Shown: positions 31,890-41,753 of the stretch, in pieces
Layout of the letters: the number at the start of each line of letters is the position of its first letter
How positions within the stretch are numbered: the stretch's first letter is position 1
Assembly (NCBI GenBank): GCA_034428935.1
Contig: DAOUHB010000240.1
Location: forward strand, 1 to 58,058
Reading direction: 5' to 3'
Length of the DNA: 58,058 nucleotides
Source of the DNA: JAAYZQ01 sp034428935
Lineage (GTDB): Bacteria; Chloroflexota; Anaerolineae; JAAYZQ01
Made by a program: the position numbers and the translations under genes
The notes under the pieces: generated by a model
Database searches by the model: none
Seen by the model: only the letters and a program-made list of their open reading frames with translations
Told to the model about the DNA's origin: nothing

Positions 31890-33065
31890 CTACCCGCCCA
31901 CCATCGAGCGGTACAGCGCCAGCGTCGACGCGGCGATGGACTCCCAGGTGAACTGCTGCGCCAGCCGCCGGGCCCCCTCCCCCAGCCTTTGCCGCGCGGC
32001 CGGATCGGCCGCCAGGTCCAGGATGGCCTGCGCCAGGGCCTCGGGCTCCTCCGGCGGCACCGTGCGGACGTTCTCACCCTCTTCCAACTCGGGCAGCGGC
32101 ACCCGCGGCCTGGTGGTCACGATGGCCGCGCCGTGGGCCAGGGCCGCGTGCAGCGTGCCGTGGAGCAGCGACGCCCCGTCGCGAAAGGGGAGTACGCACA
32201 GGTCGGCACAGTCAAAGCAGGCCGACACCTCTTCCCCCGGCAGGTAGCCGGTCCAGCGCACGCGATCCGCCAGGCCCAGGTCGGCGACGAGGGCCTGGAT
32301 CATGGCCAGGTAGGCCACGTTGGTCGGATCGCTGGCCCCCGTCTGGCCGCCGATCATGAGCAGGCGCGGGTTCCAGGCGCCCCCGTCCGCCTCGGCCAGC
32401 AGGCGCAGGGCGTGGAGCAGCGTGTCGACCCCCTTGCGGTCGTTGACAAAGCCAAAGAAGCACAGCAGCAGGTCGCCGGGCGCGGCGCCCCAGCGGGCGC
32501 GCCACGCCTCGCGCTGGTAGCCGGCAGGCAGGCGGGGCGCCAGGTTGGAGCCGATGGGGATGAGCGACACGGCCGGGCCGGATTGGGCCAGGGCGGCGCT
32601 CAGGCTCTCGTGGTCCTCCCGGTTGGTCGTGATGGCGGCGTCGCTGTCCCTCGCCAGCGCTTCCACCACCCGGCGGCGCAGGGGGCCCGCCTTGGGAAAG
32701 AGATAGGGCACCTTCAGGTCGTGAAAGGTGACGGCCAGGCGCGGCCGCCCCGCGCCCAGCAGCCGCAGCCGGCACGGAAAAAAGTTGATGGCCGGGTGCA
32801 TGGCATAGGCCGCCGCCTGGTACTGGACGTGGACCACGTCGGGCGCCTCGCGGCGGATGGCTTCCAGGAGCTGGCGCCACGAGCCCCAGCCCCAGCTCTC
32901 CATGACGGGGTAAACGGCCAGGCCCTCTACGTGCCCCGCCGCCGCCGACGTGACGACCTGCACCGTGCAGCCCTGCCCGGCCAGGGCCAGGCCCAGCTCG
33001 CGGGTATAGTCGCCCACGCCGCCCTGCATGGGCGGGAACTCGCCGCTGACGAACAGGACCTTCAC
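31890..33065 (-). CDS. Right-arm copy: family 4 glycosyltransferase
   Basis: Reverse-complement copy of 24994-26169 (391 codons from GTG). It keeps the GTGA overlap with the upstream GT2 gene. Confidence 0.88.
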   Translation of the reverse strand: MKVLFVSGEFPPMQGGVGDYTRELGLALAGQGCTVQVVTSAAAGHVEGLAVYPVMESWGWGSWRQLLEAIRREAPDVVHVQYQAAAYAMHPAINFFPCRLRLLGAGRPRLAVTFHDLKVPYLFPKAGPLRRRVVEALARDSDAAITTNREDHESLSAALAQSGPAVSLIPIGSNLAPRLPAGYQREAWRARWGAAPGDLLLCFFGFVNDRKGVDTLLHALRLLAEADGGAWNPRLLMIGGQTGASDPTNVAYLAMIQALVADLGLADRVRWTGYLPGEEVSACFDCADLCVLPFRDGASLLHGTLHAALAHGAAIVTTRPRVPLPELEEGENVRTVPPEEPEALAQAILDLAADPAARQRLGEGARRLAQQFTWESIAASTLALYRSMVGG

Positions 33066-34012
33066 GCCCGGTCGCCTCGCAGGCCGGAGCGGAGCACCTG
33101 CCCGTAGGCCCGCAGCCGCTCGGCCCGCAGGGGGCGCTTGTGCCCCACCAGCCACTTGAGCCCCTCGCGCGCGGCCTGGTAGAGGTAGGTCGCCAGCAAA
33201 AAGCCCCGCAACAGCTCGGCCGTCAGCCGGCCGTGGTGTTTGCGGAAATAGCGCACCTTGCTGCTCTGGAAGTGGATGTGCCGCGCCGGCACCACCTGCT
33301 CGCTGCTCTTGCCCTCGTGGTGGATCACCCGGGCGGTGGGCAGGTAGAGCACCTGCCAGCCGGCGCCCTTGATGCGCCGGCACCAGTCCAGCTCTTCGGA
33401 GTACATGAAAAAGCCCTCGTCGAGCCCGCCCACCTGCTCGTAGGCGGCCCGGCGCACCAGCAGGCAGGCGCCCACCAGCCAGTCCACCGGCTGGGGCTCG
33501 CCGGGGGCTGGGGGCGTGTCGAGCATGTAGTAGCGGCGCAGGACGCGGTTGTCGCGCCACCACTCCTGGACGACGGTGCTCTCCACGAGGGCGGTGGCCA
33601 GGGTTGGGAAGCGGCGGCGAGACGACTGGACGCTGCCGTCGGGGTAGAGGAGCTGGGGGCCGAGGACGCCGGCCTCCGGGTGGGTCTCCATGCAGCCCAC
33701 CATCTCGGCCAGGGCGCCGTCCATCAGCTCGGCGTCGGGGTTGAGCAACAACAGGTAGCGCCCCTGGCTGGCCGCCAGCCCCTGGTTGTTGGCCGCCGTG
33801 AAGCCCCGGTTCCGGTCGTTGGCGATGAGGCGCACCGTGGGGAACTCGGCCTGGACCATGGCGGCGCTTCCGTCGGCGCTGGCATTGTCCACCACCAGGA
33901 TCTCCAGGCTGCGAGGAGGCGCGCTGCCGTCGCCTGCGGCCAGGATCGACTGGAGGCAGCGGCGCAGCAGGTCGCGGACGTTCCAGCTCACGACGATGAC
34001 GCTCAGATCCAT
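33062..34012 (-). CDS. Right-arm copy: family 2 glycosyltransferase
   Basis: Reverse-complement copy of 24047-24997 (316 codons). The NPDAE metal motif and the basic C-terminal tail are unchanged. Confidence 0.88.
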   Translation of the reverse strand: MDLSVIVVSWNVRDLLRRCLQSILAAGDGSAPPRSLEILVVDNASADGSAAMVQAEFPTVRLIANDRNRGFTAANNQGLAASQGRYLLLLNPDAELMDGALAEMVGCMETHPEAGVLGPQLLYPDGSVQSSRRRFPTLATALVESTVVQEWWRDNRVLRRYYMLDTPPAPGEPQPVDWLVGACLLVRRAAYEQVGGLDEGFFMYSEELDWCRRIKGAGWQVLYLPTARVIHHEGKSSEQVVPARHIHFQSSKVRYFRKHHGRLTAELLRGFLLATYLYQAAREGLKWLVGHKRPLRAERLRAYGQVLRSGLRGDRA

Positions 34013-34032
34013 CGCGGATCTCCGGGGCTGTC

Positions 34033-35022
34033 TTATTTGCGGCGCGAAACGGCAAACTCGGCCAGGGCCACCATGCGGTTGCGGGGCTCGCCCTCGGGCA
34101 GGGCGGCCAGGGCTTCCTGGCTGCGCCGCACAAAGCCGTCGGCCCGTTCCCTGGCCCGGGTGAGCGCTTCGGAGCCGCCGATGGCGGCCACCACCTCGGC
34201 CACCAGGGCGTCGTCTCCCCCCTTGCCCACCACCGTGGCAACGCGCTGGTCGTCGGGGTTCTCGCGCAGGTAGTAGAGCACCGGCAGGGTCACGATCCCC
34301 TCCCGCAGGTCGCTGCCCACCGGCTTGCCCATGGTCGCCTCGTCGCCCTGAAAATCGAGGAGGTCGTCGATGATCTGGAAGCCCGTGCCCAGCAGTTGGC
34401 CGTAATCCCGCAGGGCGCGGATCTGATCCTCGTCGGCACTGCCCAGGACGGCCGCCGCCTCGGTGGCCGCCGAGAAGAGCGAAGCCGTCTTGGCATAGAT
34501 GCGCTCGTCGTAGCGCGCCAGGGCCTGTTCCCAGGCTTCGTCGCTGTCCAGGGGCGGCAGGTAATGCCGGTCAAAGATCTGCCGCAGCTCGCCGCTGCAG
34601 ATGACCATCAGCGTCTGGGCGAAAATGGTCATGACCCGGACGTGGCGCGTCTCGGCCGCCAGCGCCGCGGCCCTGGCAAAGAGATAGTCGCCGGCCAGGA
34701 CGGTGGCGCCCGTGCTCCAGCGGGCGTTGAGGGTCTCGCTCCCGCGGCGCACGAGGGCGCCGTCCACCAGGTCGTCGTGGACGAGGGTCGCCGTGTGGAG
34801 CATCTCCACGGCGGCGGCCAGAGCCACCAGCTTGTCCTGGTCGGCGTCGAAAATACTGCCGGCCAGCAGGGCCAGGGCCGGCCGCAGTCGCTTGCCCCCG
34901 CTGTCCAGAAGGCTGTGCAGGATCGGCGTTAACTGTGGGTAGAGATGCACGGGCTCGCGCAGTTTGCTCTCTACCCGTTCCATGTCGCTCGCAAGCGGCT
35001 CCAAGAGAGGGATCGTCTTCAA
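34033..35022 (-). CDS. Right-arm copy: long-chain polyprenyl diphosphate synthase
   Basis: Reverse-complement copy of 23037-24026. Both DDxxD motifs are present. The same start-codon uncertainty applies: TTG at 35022, or ATG at 35052 or 35064. Confidence 0.9.
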   Translation of the reverse strand: MKTIPLLEPLASDMERVESKLREPVHLYPQLTPILHSLLDSGGKRLRPALALLAGSIFDADQDKLVALAAAVEMLHTATLVHDDLVDGALVRRGSETLNARWSTGATVLAGDYLFARAAALAAETRHVRVMTIFAQTLMVICSGELRQIFDRHYLPPLDSDEAWEQALARYDERIYAKTASLFSAATEAAAVLGSADEDQIRALRDYGQLLGTGFQIIDDLLDFQGDEATMGKPVGSDLREGIVTLPVLYYLRENPDDQRVATVVGKGGDDALVAEVVAAIGGSEALTRARERADGFVRRSQEALAALPEGEPRNRMVALAEFAVSRRK

Positions 35023-35023
35023 T

Positions 35024-35851
35024 CTACCTACTCTCCAGTTCAGTCTTGCCATTCGGCGTTCCATCGTCGAGCTGAAACAGCCACCTGGCGTTGGCCGTCG
35101 TTGCCGCCGCCAGCTCGTCGAAGGAAATGCCCTTGAGCTCGGCCACGCGCTCGGCCACGAGCCGGACGTAGCTCGGTTCGTTCCGCTTGCCGCGATGGGG
35201 ATGGGGCGGCAGGAAGGGGCAATCCGTCTCGACCACGATGCGGTCCAGGGGCACGGCCTGCACGATGCGCGGCAACTGGCGCGCGTTCTGATACGTCACG
35301 GGTCCCGAGAAGCCGAGGTAAAAGCCCAGGCTGATGGCCTTTTCGGCCATGGCCAGGTCGCCCGAGAAGGTGTGGAGCACGCCCGGCCGGCCGGCGAGGG
35401 CTCCCCCGGCCAGGCCCCCGGCCCAGTCCTGCAACATGCCCAGGACGTCGTCGTGGGCGTCGCGGTCGTGGATGATGACCGGCTTGCCGAGGCGGGCCGC
35501 CCAGGCGAGCTGGGCCTGGAAGGCGCGCCGCTGCACGTCCCGGGGCGAGCGATCCCGGTAATAGTCGAGGCCCATCTCGCCCACGGCCACCACCCGGGGC
35601 CGCTCGCTCAGCCGGCGCAGGGCGGCCAGCGTGTCGCCCGTCAGCGTCGAGGCGTCGTGGGGATGCACGCCCACCGCGGCGACGATGGCCTCGTTCTCGG
35701 CGGCCAGCGCCACCGCGCGCCGGCTGCTGGCCAGGTCGACGCCGACGGTGACCATGGTCGCCACCCCCGCGGCGCTGGCCCTGGCCAGAACCGCCTGGCG
35801 GTCGGCGTCGAACTGCGCCAGGTCGAGGTGGGCGTGTGTGTCGATCAGCAC
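35024..35851 (-). CDS. tatD: Right-arm copy: TatD-family DNase
   Basis: Reverse-complement copy of 22208-23035 (275 codons from GTG), with all metal ligands intact. Confidence 0.92.
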   Translation of the reverse strand: MLIDTHAHLDLAQFDADRQAVLARASAAGVATMVTVGVDLASSRRAVALAAENEAIVAAVGVHPHDASTLTGDTLAALRRLSERPRVVAVGEMGLDYYRDRSPRDVQRRAFQAQLAWAARLGKPVIIHDRDAHDDVLGMLQDWAGGLAGGALAGRPGVLHTFSGDLAMAEKAISLGFYLGFSGPVTYQNARQLPRIVQAVPLDRIVVETDCPFLPPHPHRGKRNEPSYVRLVAERVAELKGISFDELAAATTANARWLFQLDDGTPNGKTELESR

Positions 35852-35866
35852 GATGGCGCTCCGCTG

Positions 35867-37288
35867 CTAGGGCTCCAGCCCGGCAATGCGCAGGCCGTCT
35901 TGCAGGATGTCCTGCACGCGGTCCTCCCTGGTCGTCTCGGTATAGACGCGGATCACCGGCTCGGTGCCCGAGAATCGAATGAGCAGCCAGCCGTCGTCGC
36001 CCAGGAGGAATTTAAAGCCGTCCGTGGTGTCCAGCCCGGTCACCGGCAGCCCGCCGATGGTCGCCGGCTTGGCATCGACGATGCGCTGCCGGGTGGCCTC
36101 GCGCAACTCCTCGGGAAAGCGGCGATCGATGCGGTCGTAATGGTGGGGGCCCACCTGGCTGTAGAGGTGCTCGATGAGCTGCGACGGGGTCTTGTCCATG
36201 CGCACCATCAGGTCCAGGAAATAGAGCCCCGCCAGGATGCCGTCCCTCTCGGGCACGTGGTTGCGGAAGGCATAGCCCCCGCTCTCCTCGCCGCCCATGA
36301 GGGCGTCGGTCTCGATCATCTTGGGCGCCACGTACTTGAAGCCCACCCCCGTCTGGTGCACGGGCACGTTGTAGAGCCTGCCCAGCTTTTCCAGCATCGA
36401 CGTGGTGGACAGGGTCTTGACGATGGGGCCGCGCTCGCCCCGCACTTCCAAAAAGTACATGGCCAGCAGGGCATACACCTGGAGCTGGTTGACGAACTGG
36501 CCGTGCTCGTCGCCGATGCCCACGCGGTCGGCGTCGCCGTCGTTGATGATGCCCACGTCGGCGCCCACCTCGACGATCTTGGCCAGGCCGGCGTCGACGT
36601 TGGGCGGGATGGGCTCGGGGCGCACCATGTCGGGGAAGAGCGGGTTGCGGGCCGAGTGGATCTCCACGACGCGGGTCTTGCCGCCGTCCAGGATGCGCGG
36701 AAACCAGCCGGCGCCGTTGCCCCACATGGCGTCGACCACCACGGTGAGGCCCGCCTCTTTGATGGGCGTCACGTCGATCATCCGGGCGAGCTGTTCCAGG
36801 TAGGCCGGCGCCGGGTCAAAGTAACGGATGGTGCCCTTCTCCAGCGCGTCGCTCAGCGCCACGCGCCTCACGCCCGACACGGCAGGGATGCGCTCCTCGA
36901 TCTCGCGCAGCCCCTCGGGGGCGATGGCTCCGCCGTGCTCGTCGCGCACCTTGAAGCCGTTGTCGGTGGGTGGGTTGTGGCTGGCCGTGATGTTGACGGC
37001 CGCCGAGGCTCCCTGGGCCACTACCGCGTAAGAGATGACCGGCGTCGGCGCCGGACCGTCGGTCAGCAGCACCTGGAAGCCGTTGGCTGCCAGGACTTTG
37101 GCCGTGGCCGCGGCAAAGTGCTCGCCGCCAAATCTGCGGTCGTGGCCCACCACGACCTTGGAGCCAACCTTGCCCTGCTGTTGCAGGTAGAAGGCAAAGC
37201 CCTGCGCGCAGCGGCGCACGTTGTCAAAGGTGTAATCCTCGGCGATGCGGCCTCGCCAGCCGTCGGTGCCAAACTCGATCTCGCTCAT
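35867..37288 (-). CDS. Right-arm copy: phosphoglucomutase/phosphomannomutase family protein
   Basis: Reverse-complement copy of 20771-22192 (473 codons). Phosphoserine S103 and the DGDADR metal loop are intact. Confidence 0.91.
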   Translation of the reverse strand: MSEIEFGTDGWRGRIAEDYTFDNVRRCAQGFAFYLQQQGKVGSKVVVGHDRRFGGEHFAAATAKVLAANGFQVLLTDGPAPTPVISYAVVAQGASAAVNITASHNPPTDNGFKVRDEHGGAIAPEGLREIEERIPAVSGVRRVALSDALEKGTIRYFDPAPAYLEQLARMIDVTPIKEAGLTVVVDAMWGNGAGWFPRILDGGKTRVVEIHSARNPLFPDMVRPEPIPPNVDAGLAKIVEVGADVGIINDGDADRVGIGDEHGQFVNQLQVYALLAMYFLEVRGERGPIVKTLSTTSMLEKLGRLYNVPVHQTGVGFKYVAPKMIETDALMGGEESGGYAFRNHVPERDGILAGLYFLDLMVRMDKTPSQLIEHLYSQVGPHHYDRIDRRFPEELREATRQRIVDAKPATIGGLPVTGLDTTDGFKFLLGDDGWLLIRFSGTEPVIRVYTETTREDRVQDILQDGLRIAGLEP

Positions 37289-37302
37289 CGTCTCGCTCCT
37301 GT

Positions 37303-38274
37303 TCAACAAGCTGTGGCCTGGAGTTGTTTCAAGTCGGCGTCTACCATCATGTGGACGAGCCCTTCAAAAGAGACCTGGGGCTCCCAGCCCAGGTCCTGGC
37401 GTGCCTTGCTCGGGTCGCTGACGAGGAGGTCAACCTCGGCGGGGCGATAGAACTGGCGGTCGGCGACGACGTGCTTTTCCCAGTCGAGGCCCACGTGGTC
37501 AAAGGCGACCTGGCACAGCTCGCGGACCGAGTGCGTCTGCCCGGTGCCCACCACGTAATCGTCGGGCCTGTCCTGCTGGAGCATGAGCCACATGGCCTGG
37601 ACGTAATCGCCGGCAAAGCCCCAGTCGCGCCGGGCCTCCAGGTTGCCCAGGCGCAGCTCGCTGGCCAGCCCCAGCTTGATGCGGGCCACGCCGTGGCTCA
37701 CCTTGCGCGTGACAAACTCCAGGCCGCGCCGCGGGCTCTCGTGGTTAAAGAGGATGCCGGAGCAGGCGTACAGGTCATAGCTCTCGCGATAGTTGACCGT
37801 GATCCAGTGGCCGTAGACCTTGGCCACGCCGTAGGGGCTGCGGGGATAGAACGGTGTCGTCTCTCGCTGGGGCACCTCGTGGACCTTGCCAAACATCTCG
37901 CTGCTGGAGGCCTGGTAGAACCGAGCCTCGGGCACGGCGTTGCGCATGGCCTCCAGGACGCGCGTCACGCCCATGGCCGTGCAGTTGCCGGTAAAGACCG
38001 GCTGTTTCCACGAGGTGGGCACAAAACTCTGCGCGGCGAGGTTATAGATCTCGTCCGGCTTGTACTCTTTCATGATGTCGATCATGGACGTCTGATCCAG
38101 CAGGTCACCCGGGACGAGGATGACGCGATCCTGGATGTGGTCGATCCGCTCGAAATTCACGGTGCTCGTCCGCCGCACCATGCCGATCACCTCGTAGCCC
38201 TTCTCGAGGAGAAACTCGGCCAGGTAGGATCCGTCCTGCCCGGTGATCCCTGTCACCAACGCTCTTCTGGTCAT
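37303..38274 (-). CDS. gmd: Right-arm copy: GDP-mannose 4,6-dehydratase
   Basis: Reverse-complement copy of 19785-20756 (323 codons). Y148-K152 and the SSSEMFGK loop are intact. Confidence 0.93.
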   Translation of the reverse strand: MTRRALVTGITGQDGSYLAEFLLEKGYEVIGMVRRTSTVNFERIDHIQDRVILVPGDLLDQTSMIDIMKEYKPDEIYNLAAQSFVPTSWKQPVFTGNCTAMGVTRVLEAMRNAVPEARFYQASSSEMFGKVHEVPQRETTPFYPRSPYGVAKVYGHWITVNYRESYDLYACSGILFNHESPRRGLEFVTRKVSHGVARIKLGLASELRLGNLEARRDWGFAGDYVQAMWLMLQQDRPDDYVVGTGQTHSVRELCQVAFDHVGLDWEKHVVADRQFYRPAEVDLLVSDPSKARQDLGWEPQVSFEGLVHMMVDADLKQLQATAC

Positions 38275-38279
38275 CGACC

Positions 38280-39251
38280 TTAACCCTCGTCACTCGATTT
38301 CTGCCCGACTCTCTCGCGCCAATACTCCATGATGTCCTCCATGCTCTGGCTGAAGGGGATGGTCGTTTCCCAGCCCGTTTCCGCCCGGAGGCGAGAGGCG
38401 TCGCAGATCACTTCCGGCACTTCCGATGGCCGCATTCGCTCCGGGTCCTGGTGGACGGCGACCTCTACCCGGCTAAGGGACAGCAGTGTGTCCAGGATTT
38501 CCTTGATGGCATGGGATTCACCGGAGCCGATATTATACACCTCGCCGGGCTTGCCTGATGTGATCAGCAACACGTAGGCGCGCACCACGTCGCGAACGTC
38601 GCAAAAGTCGCGGCGGGCGTCGAGGTTGCCCACCCGCAACACCGGTTCCTGCCTTCCCGCCTCGATGGCCGCGATCTGGCTGGCAAAGTCGGGCGCCACA
38701 AAGCCCAGGCCCTGGCGGGGCCCCACGTGGTTAAAGGGCCGCGCCCGCACCACGTGCAGGTGATGGGTCAGGTGATACTGGAGGCCCAACAGGTCCTGGG
38801 CCACCTTGCTCACGGCGTAGGGGCTCAGGGGGCGCAGCGGCGTGTCCTCGTCGATGGGCAGCTCGTCGGGCCGGGTCATGCCGTACTCTTCCGACGAGCC
38901 GACGACCAGGACCCGGCAGTCGGGCCGGTCCTGGGCGACCACCTCCAGGATGTTGAGCTGCATGCGGATGTTGGTCTCCAGCGTGCCCCACGGATCGTGC
39001 CGCGAGACCGAGACGAGGGGTTGGGCGGCCAGGTGAAAGATGACGTCCGGCTGCGACTGGTCCAGCACAAAGCGCACGACATCGGTGCGCGACAGCTCGG
39101 CCGGGTACAGCTCCAGGGTGCCACAGAGGTCGGCAATGTTGCCGTACGGTCCAAAGACGGTGCCGGCCACCTCCCAGTCTGTATTGTCCAGCAGGTACTC
39201 GGCCAGGTGGCTGCCGACAAAGCCCGAGATGCCGGTGATCAGTGCTTTCAA
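38280..39251 (-). CDS. rmd: Right-arm copy: GDP-4-keto-6-deoxy-D-mannose reductase
   Basis: Reverse-complement copy of 18808-19779 (323 codons). The TTG start and its GGAGGT ribosome site are mirrored (39257-39262). Confidence 0.83.
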   Translation of the reverse strand: MKALITGISGFVGSHLAEYLLDNTDWEVAGTVFGPYGNIADLCGTLELYPAELSRTDVVRFVLDQSQPDVIFHLAAQPLVSVSRHDPWGTLETNIRMQLNILEVVAQDRPDCRVLVVGSSEEYGMTRPDELPIDEDTPLRPLSPYAVSKVAQDLLGLQYHLTHHLHVVRARPFNHVGPRQGLGFVAPDFASQIAAIEAGRQEPVLRVGNLDARRDFCDVRDVVRAYVLLITSGKPGEVYNIGSGESHAIKEILDTLLSLSRVEVAVHQDPERMRPSEVPEVICDASRLRAETGWETTIPFSQSMEDIMEYWRERVGQKSSDEG

Positions 39252-39342
39252 GGGCGACCTCCAGTAGCTACTCGTCCGAACCGGCCGCCTTGCCCGGTTC
39301 GGGCTGTTCAGGTGAGCCGGCTCGGCCCTGCCATCGGGAAGC

Positions 39343-39371
39343 ATTATACCCTACTTTCAGCCCCATCGCAA
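39343..39371 (-). promoter_or_regulatory. Right-arm copy: promoter of the GDP-sugar operon
   Basis: TTGCGA-17-TATAAT read on the minus strand; the mirror of 18688-18716. Confidence 0.7.
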
Positions 39372-39417
39372 AGGCGAATGCGCGGGCGACTAGGGCACGT
39401 CAGGTGCCGGGATACCG

Positions 39418-39446
39418 TTGCGAACCAGGGGGAAAGATGCTATAAT
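39418..39446 (+). promoter_or_regulatory. Right-arm copy: promoter of the L,D-transpeptidase operon
   Basis: TTGCGA (39418-39423), 17 bases, TATAAT (39441-39446); the mirror of 18613-18641. Here the operon runs on the plus strand. Confidence 0.7.
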
Positions 39447-39474
39447 AGGCGCCACGGAGGTGTTTCCAGGCAGG

Positions 39475-40989
39475 ATGTCAAGGCAGGCTGAGGGGTTGCA
39501 CCGCTTTCGCACGGGCAACGATGCCAAAAATCTGGCCCAGGTCCAGTTGGAGGGTGCTCGCGTACTCGCCCGGCAGGGCGACGTGGAGCAGGCTCGCCGC
39601 CTGCTGCGCGCCGCCGTCCAGGACGACCCGGCCTGCGCCGATGCCTGGCTGGAGCTGGCCCGGCTGGCCACCGACCCGGTGGAGCGCAAGATGTACCTGC
39701 TGCGGGTGGTGAGCCTGGAGCCCGGCAACGCCCGGGCCCGGTCGGAGCTGGCCCGCCTGGGGCCCTCCCTGGCCGGGGGATCGCGGGCGCCCCGGCGCGC
39801 GAGGCCCCGCTGGCACGTCGGGGTCCTCGCCCTGGCGGTCCTCGTCGCCGTCCTGGCCCTGGCCGCCGCCCTGGTGTGGGGCCCCGTCGATAGCAGCCTC
39901 GCCCGGCTGCTGCCCACGGCCACGCCGGCGCCCACGCCCACGCCCACCCGGACGCCCGGCGAGGTCGCCGCCCAGTTCTATCCCCAGTTGGACGCCGCCC
40001 TGGCCGCCGAAAACTGGGGCCGCGCCCTGGAGATCGTCGCCATCGTCCAGGGCCTCGATCCCACCAACGACGAGGTGCGCGCCCGGGCCCGCGATACCCA
40101 CATGCAGGTCGGCCGGTCCCTCGTCTCTTCCGGGCAGGCAGGCGAGGCGCTGGGCCATTTCGAGGAAGCCCTGGTCCTCTTTCCCGGCAACGCCGAGGCC
40201 CTCCGCTGGCGCGAGGTCACGCGGTCGTACCTGGATGGCACCGCCGCCCTGGCCGCCGGCGACTGGGCGGCCGCCGCCGGGATCCTGGCCGAGGCCCACG
40301 ACCGCATGCCCGACTATCCCGGCCTGGGGGCCGCCGTCACCGAGGCCTACCGCAAGCTGGGCACGGCGGCCGCCGGGAGCGACGACTGGACGAGCGCCAT
40401 CGACGCGCTTTCGGAGGCGAATCGCCGCTCGCCCGACGACCGGCAGGTGGTCGATCTCCTGGCCGACGCCTATCGCGAGCGGGGCATCGCCCTGCACGAG
40501 CAGGGCGACCTGGAGAGTGCCCGCACGGACCTGGAGGCCGCCCTGGCCCTGCGCCCCGACGACGCGCAAGCCCAGGAACACCTGGACCGGGTGATGTACG
40601 TCCTCTTTCCGCCCAAGAGGATCGAGATCAACATCTCGACGCAGCGCTTTTACGCCTGGGAGGGCGATACCCTCATCTACGAGTTCCTCACCTCCACCGG
40701 CCTGCCCGGCCGCGACACGGCCGCCGGCCACTACCAGGTCCTCGACAAGATCCCCATGGCCCATTCCGACGTCTGGCAGCTCGACATGCCCTACTGGCTC
40801 GGGATCTATTACGTGGGCAACATCGAAAACGGGATCCACGCCCTGCCCATCCGGCCCGACGGCACGGTGATGTGGGGCGGGCTCCTGGGCCAGAAGGCTT
40901 CCTACGGCTGCATCATCCTCAGCACCGAGGCAGCACAGATTATCTATAACTGGGCCGAAGTGGGCACGGAAGTGGACATTCACTACTAG
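39475..40989 (+). CDS. Right-arm copy: TPR - L,D-transpeptidase (YkuD)
   Basis: Reverse-complement copy of 17070-18584 (504 codons). H455 and C479, the single membrane helix and the Thr/Pro linker are unchanged. First gene of the mirrored six-gene operon. Confidence 0.88.
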   Translation: MSRQAEGLHRFRTGNDAKNLAQVQLEGARVLARQGDVEQARRLLRAAVQDDPACADAWLELARLATDPVERKMYLLRVVSLEPGNARARSELARLGPSLAGGSRAPRRARPRWHVGVLALAVLVAVLALAAALVWGPVDSSLARLLPTATPAPTPTPTRTPGEVAAQFYPQLDAALAAENWGRALEIVAIVQGLDPTNDEVRARARDTHMQVGRSLVSSGQAGEALGHFEEALVLFPGNAEALRWREVTRSYLDGTAALAAGDWAAAAGILAEAHDRMPDYPGLGAAVTEAYRKLGTAAAGSDDWTSAIDALSEANRRSPDDRQVVDLLADAYRERGIALHEQGDLESARTDLEAALALRPDDAQAQEHLDRVMYVLFPPKRIEINISTQRFYAWEGDTLIYEFLTSTGLPGRDTAAGHYQVLDKIPMAHSDVWQLDMPYWLGIYYVGNIENGIHALPIRPDGTVMWGGLLGQKASYGCIILSTEAAQIIYNWAEVGTEVDIHY

Positions 40990-41060
40990 GAGGTCCAGAG
41001 ATCCGCTCCCCGCTGTCCCGGCGGAGGGCCGCGACGAGCGATGGAGCAGGGGTTAAGACG

Positions 41061-41717
41061 ATGGGACGACGCTTTTTTGACGATCAGATCCACGGGCTAC
41101 TGGAGGACCTGCTGGCGATGGGGCAGCACGTTGCCGACTCGATCCAGCGCTCCATCGATGCGCTTTCCAGGCAGGACCCCGACCTGGCACGGGCGATCAT
41201 TGCCTACGACGACGAGATCAACAACCTGCAGCACGACATCGACGAGAAGTGCCTGGTGCTCCTGGCGACCCAGCAGCCCATGGCCAGCGACCTGCGCGCC
41301 ATCCTGTCCATCTCGAACATTGCCGCCGAGCTGGAGCGCATCGGCGACTATACCGAGGGCATTGCCAACCTGGCCATCAAGCTCTCGGGCCAGCCCCTCC
41401 TCAAGCCCCTCATCGACATCCCGCGCATGGCCGACGAGAGCAGCCGCATGTTGACCGCCTCGCTGGAGGCCTTTGCCCGGCACGACGTGGAGGCGGCGCG
41501 GGCCATCGGCGATCAGGACGACATCGTCGACGCCCTGTATGACCAGGTGTATCGCGAGCTCCTGGTCTTCATGATCGAGGATCCCAGGACCATCACCCAG
41601 GCCACCTATCTCTTGTGGGTGGCCCACAACCTGGAGCGGATCGCGGACCGCACGACCAACATCGCCGAGCGTGTGGTCTTTATGCAGGACGGCAAGATCG
41701 TGGATCTGAACCGGTAG
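41061..41717 (+). CDS. phoU: Right-arm copy: phosphate signalling protein PhoU
   Basis: Reverse-complement copy of 16342-16998 (218 codons, two PhoU repeats). Confidence 0.93.
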   Translation: MGRRFFDDQIHGLLEDLLAMGQHVADSIQRSIDALSRQDPDLARAIIAYDDEINNLQHDIDEKCLVLLATQQPMASDLRAILSISNIAAELERIGDYTEGIANLAIKLSGQPLLKPLIDIPRMADESSRMLTASLEAFARHDVEAARAIGDQDDIVDALYDQVYRELLVFMIEDPRTITQATYLLWVAHNLERIADRTTNIAERVVFMQDGKIVDLNR

Positions 41718-41753
41718 GAAAAAGAGACAACATTCGATGTGGAGGCAGAGGCA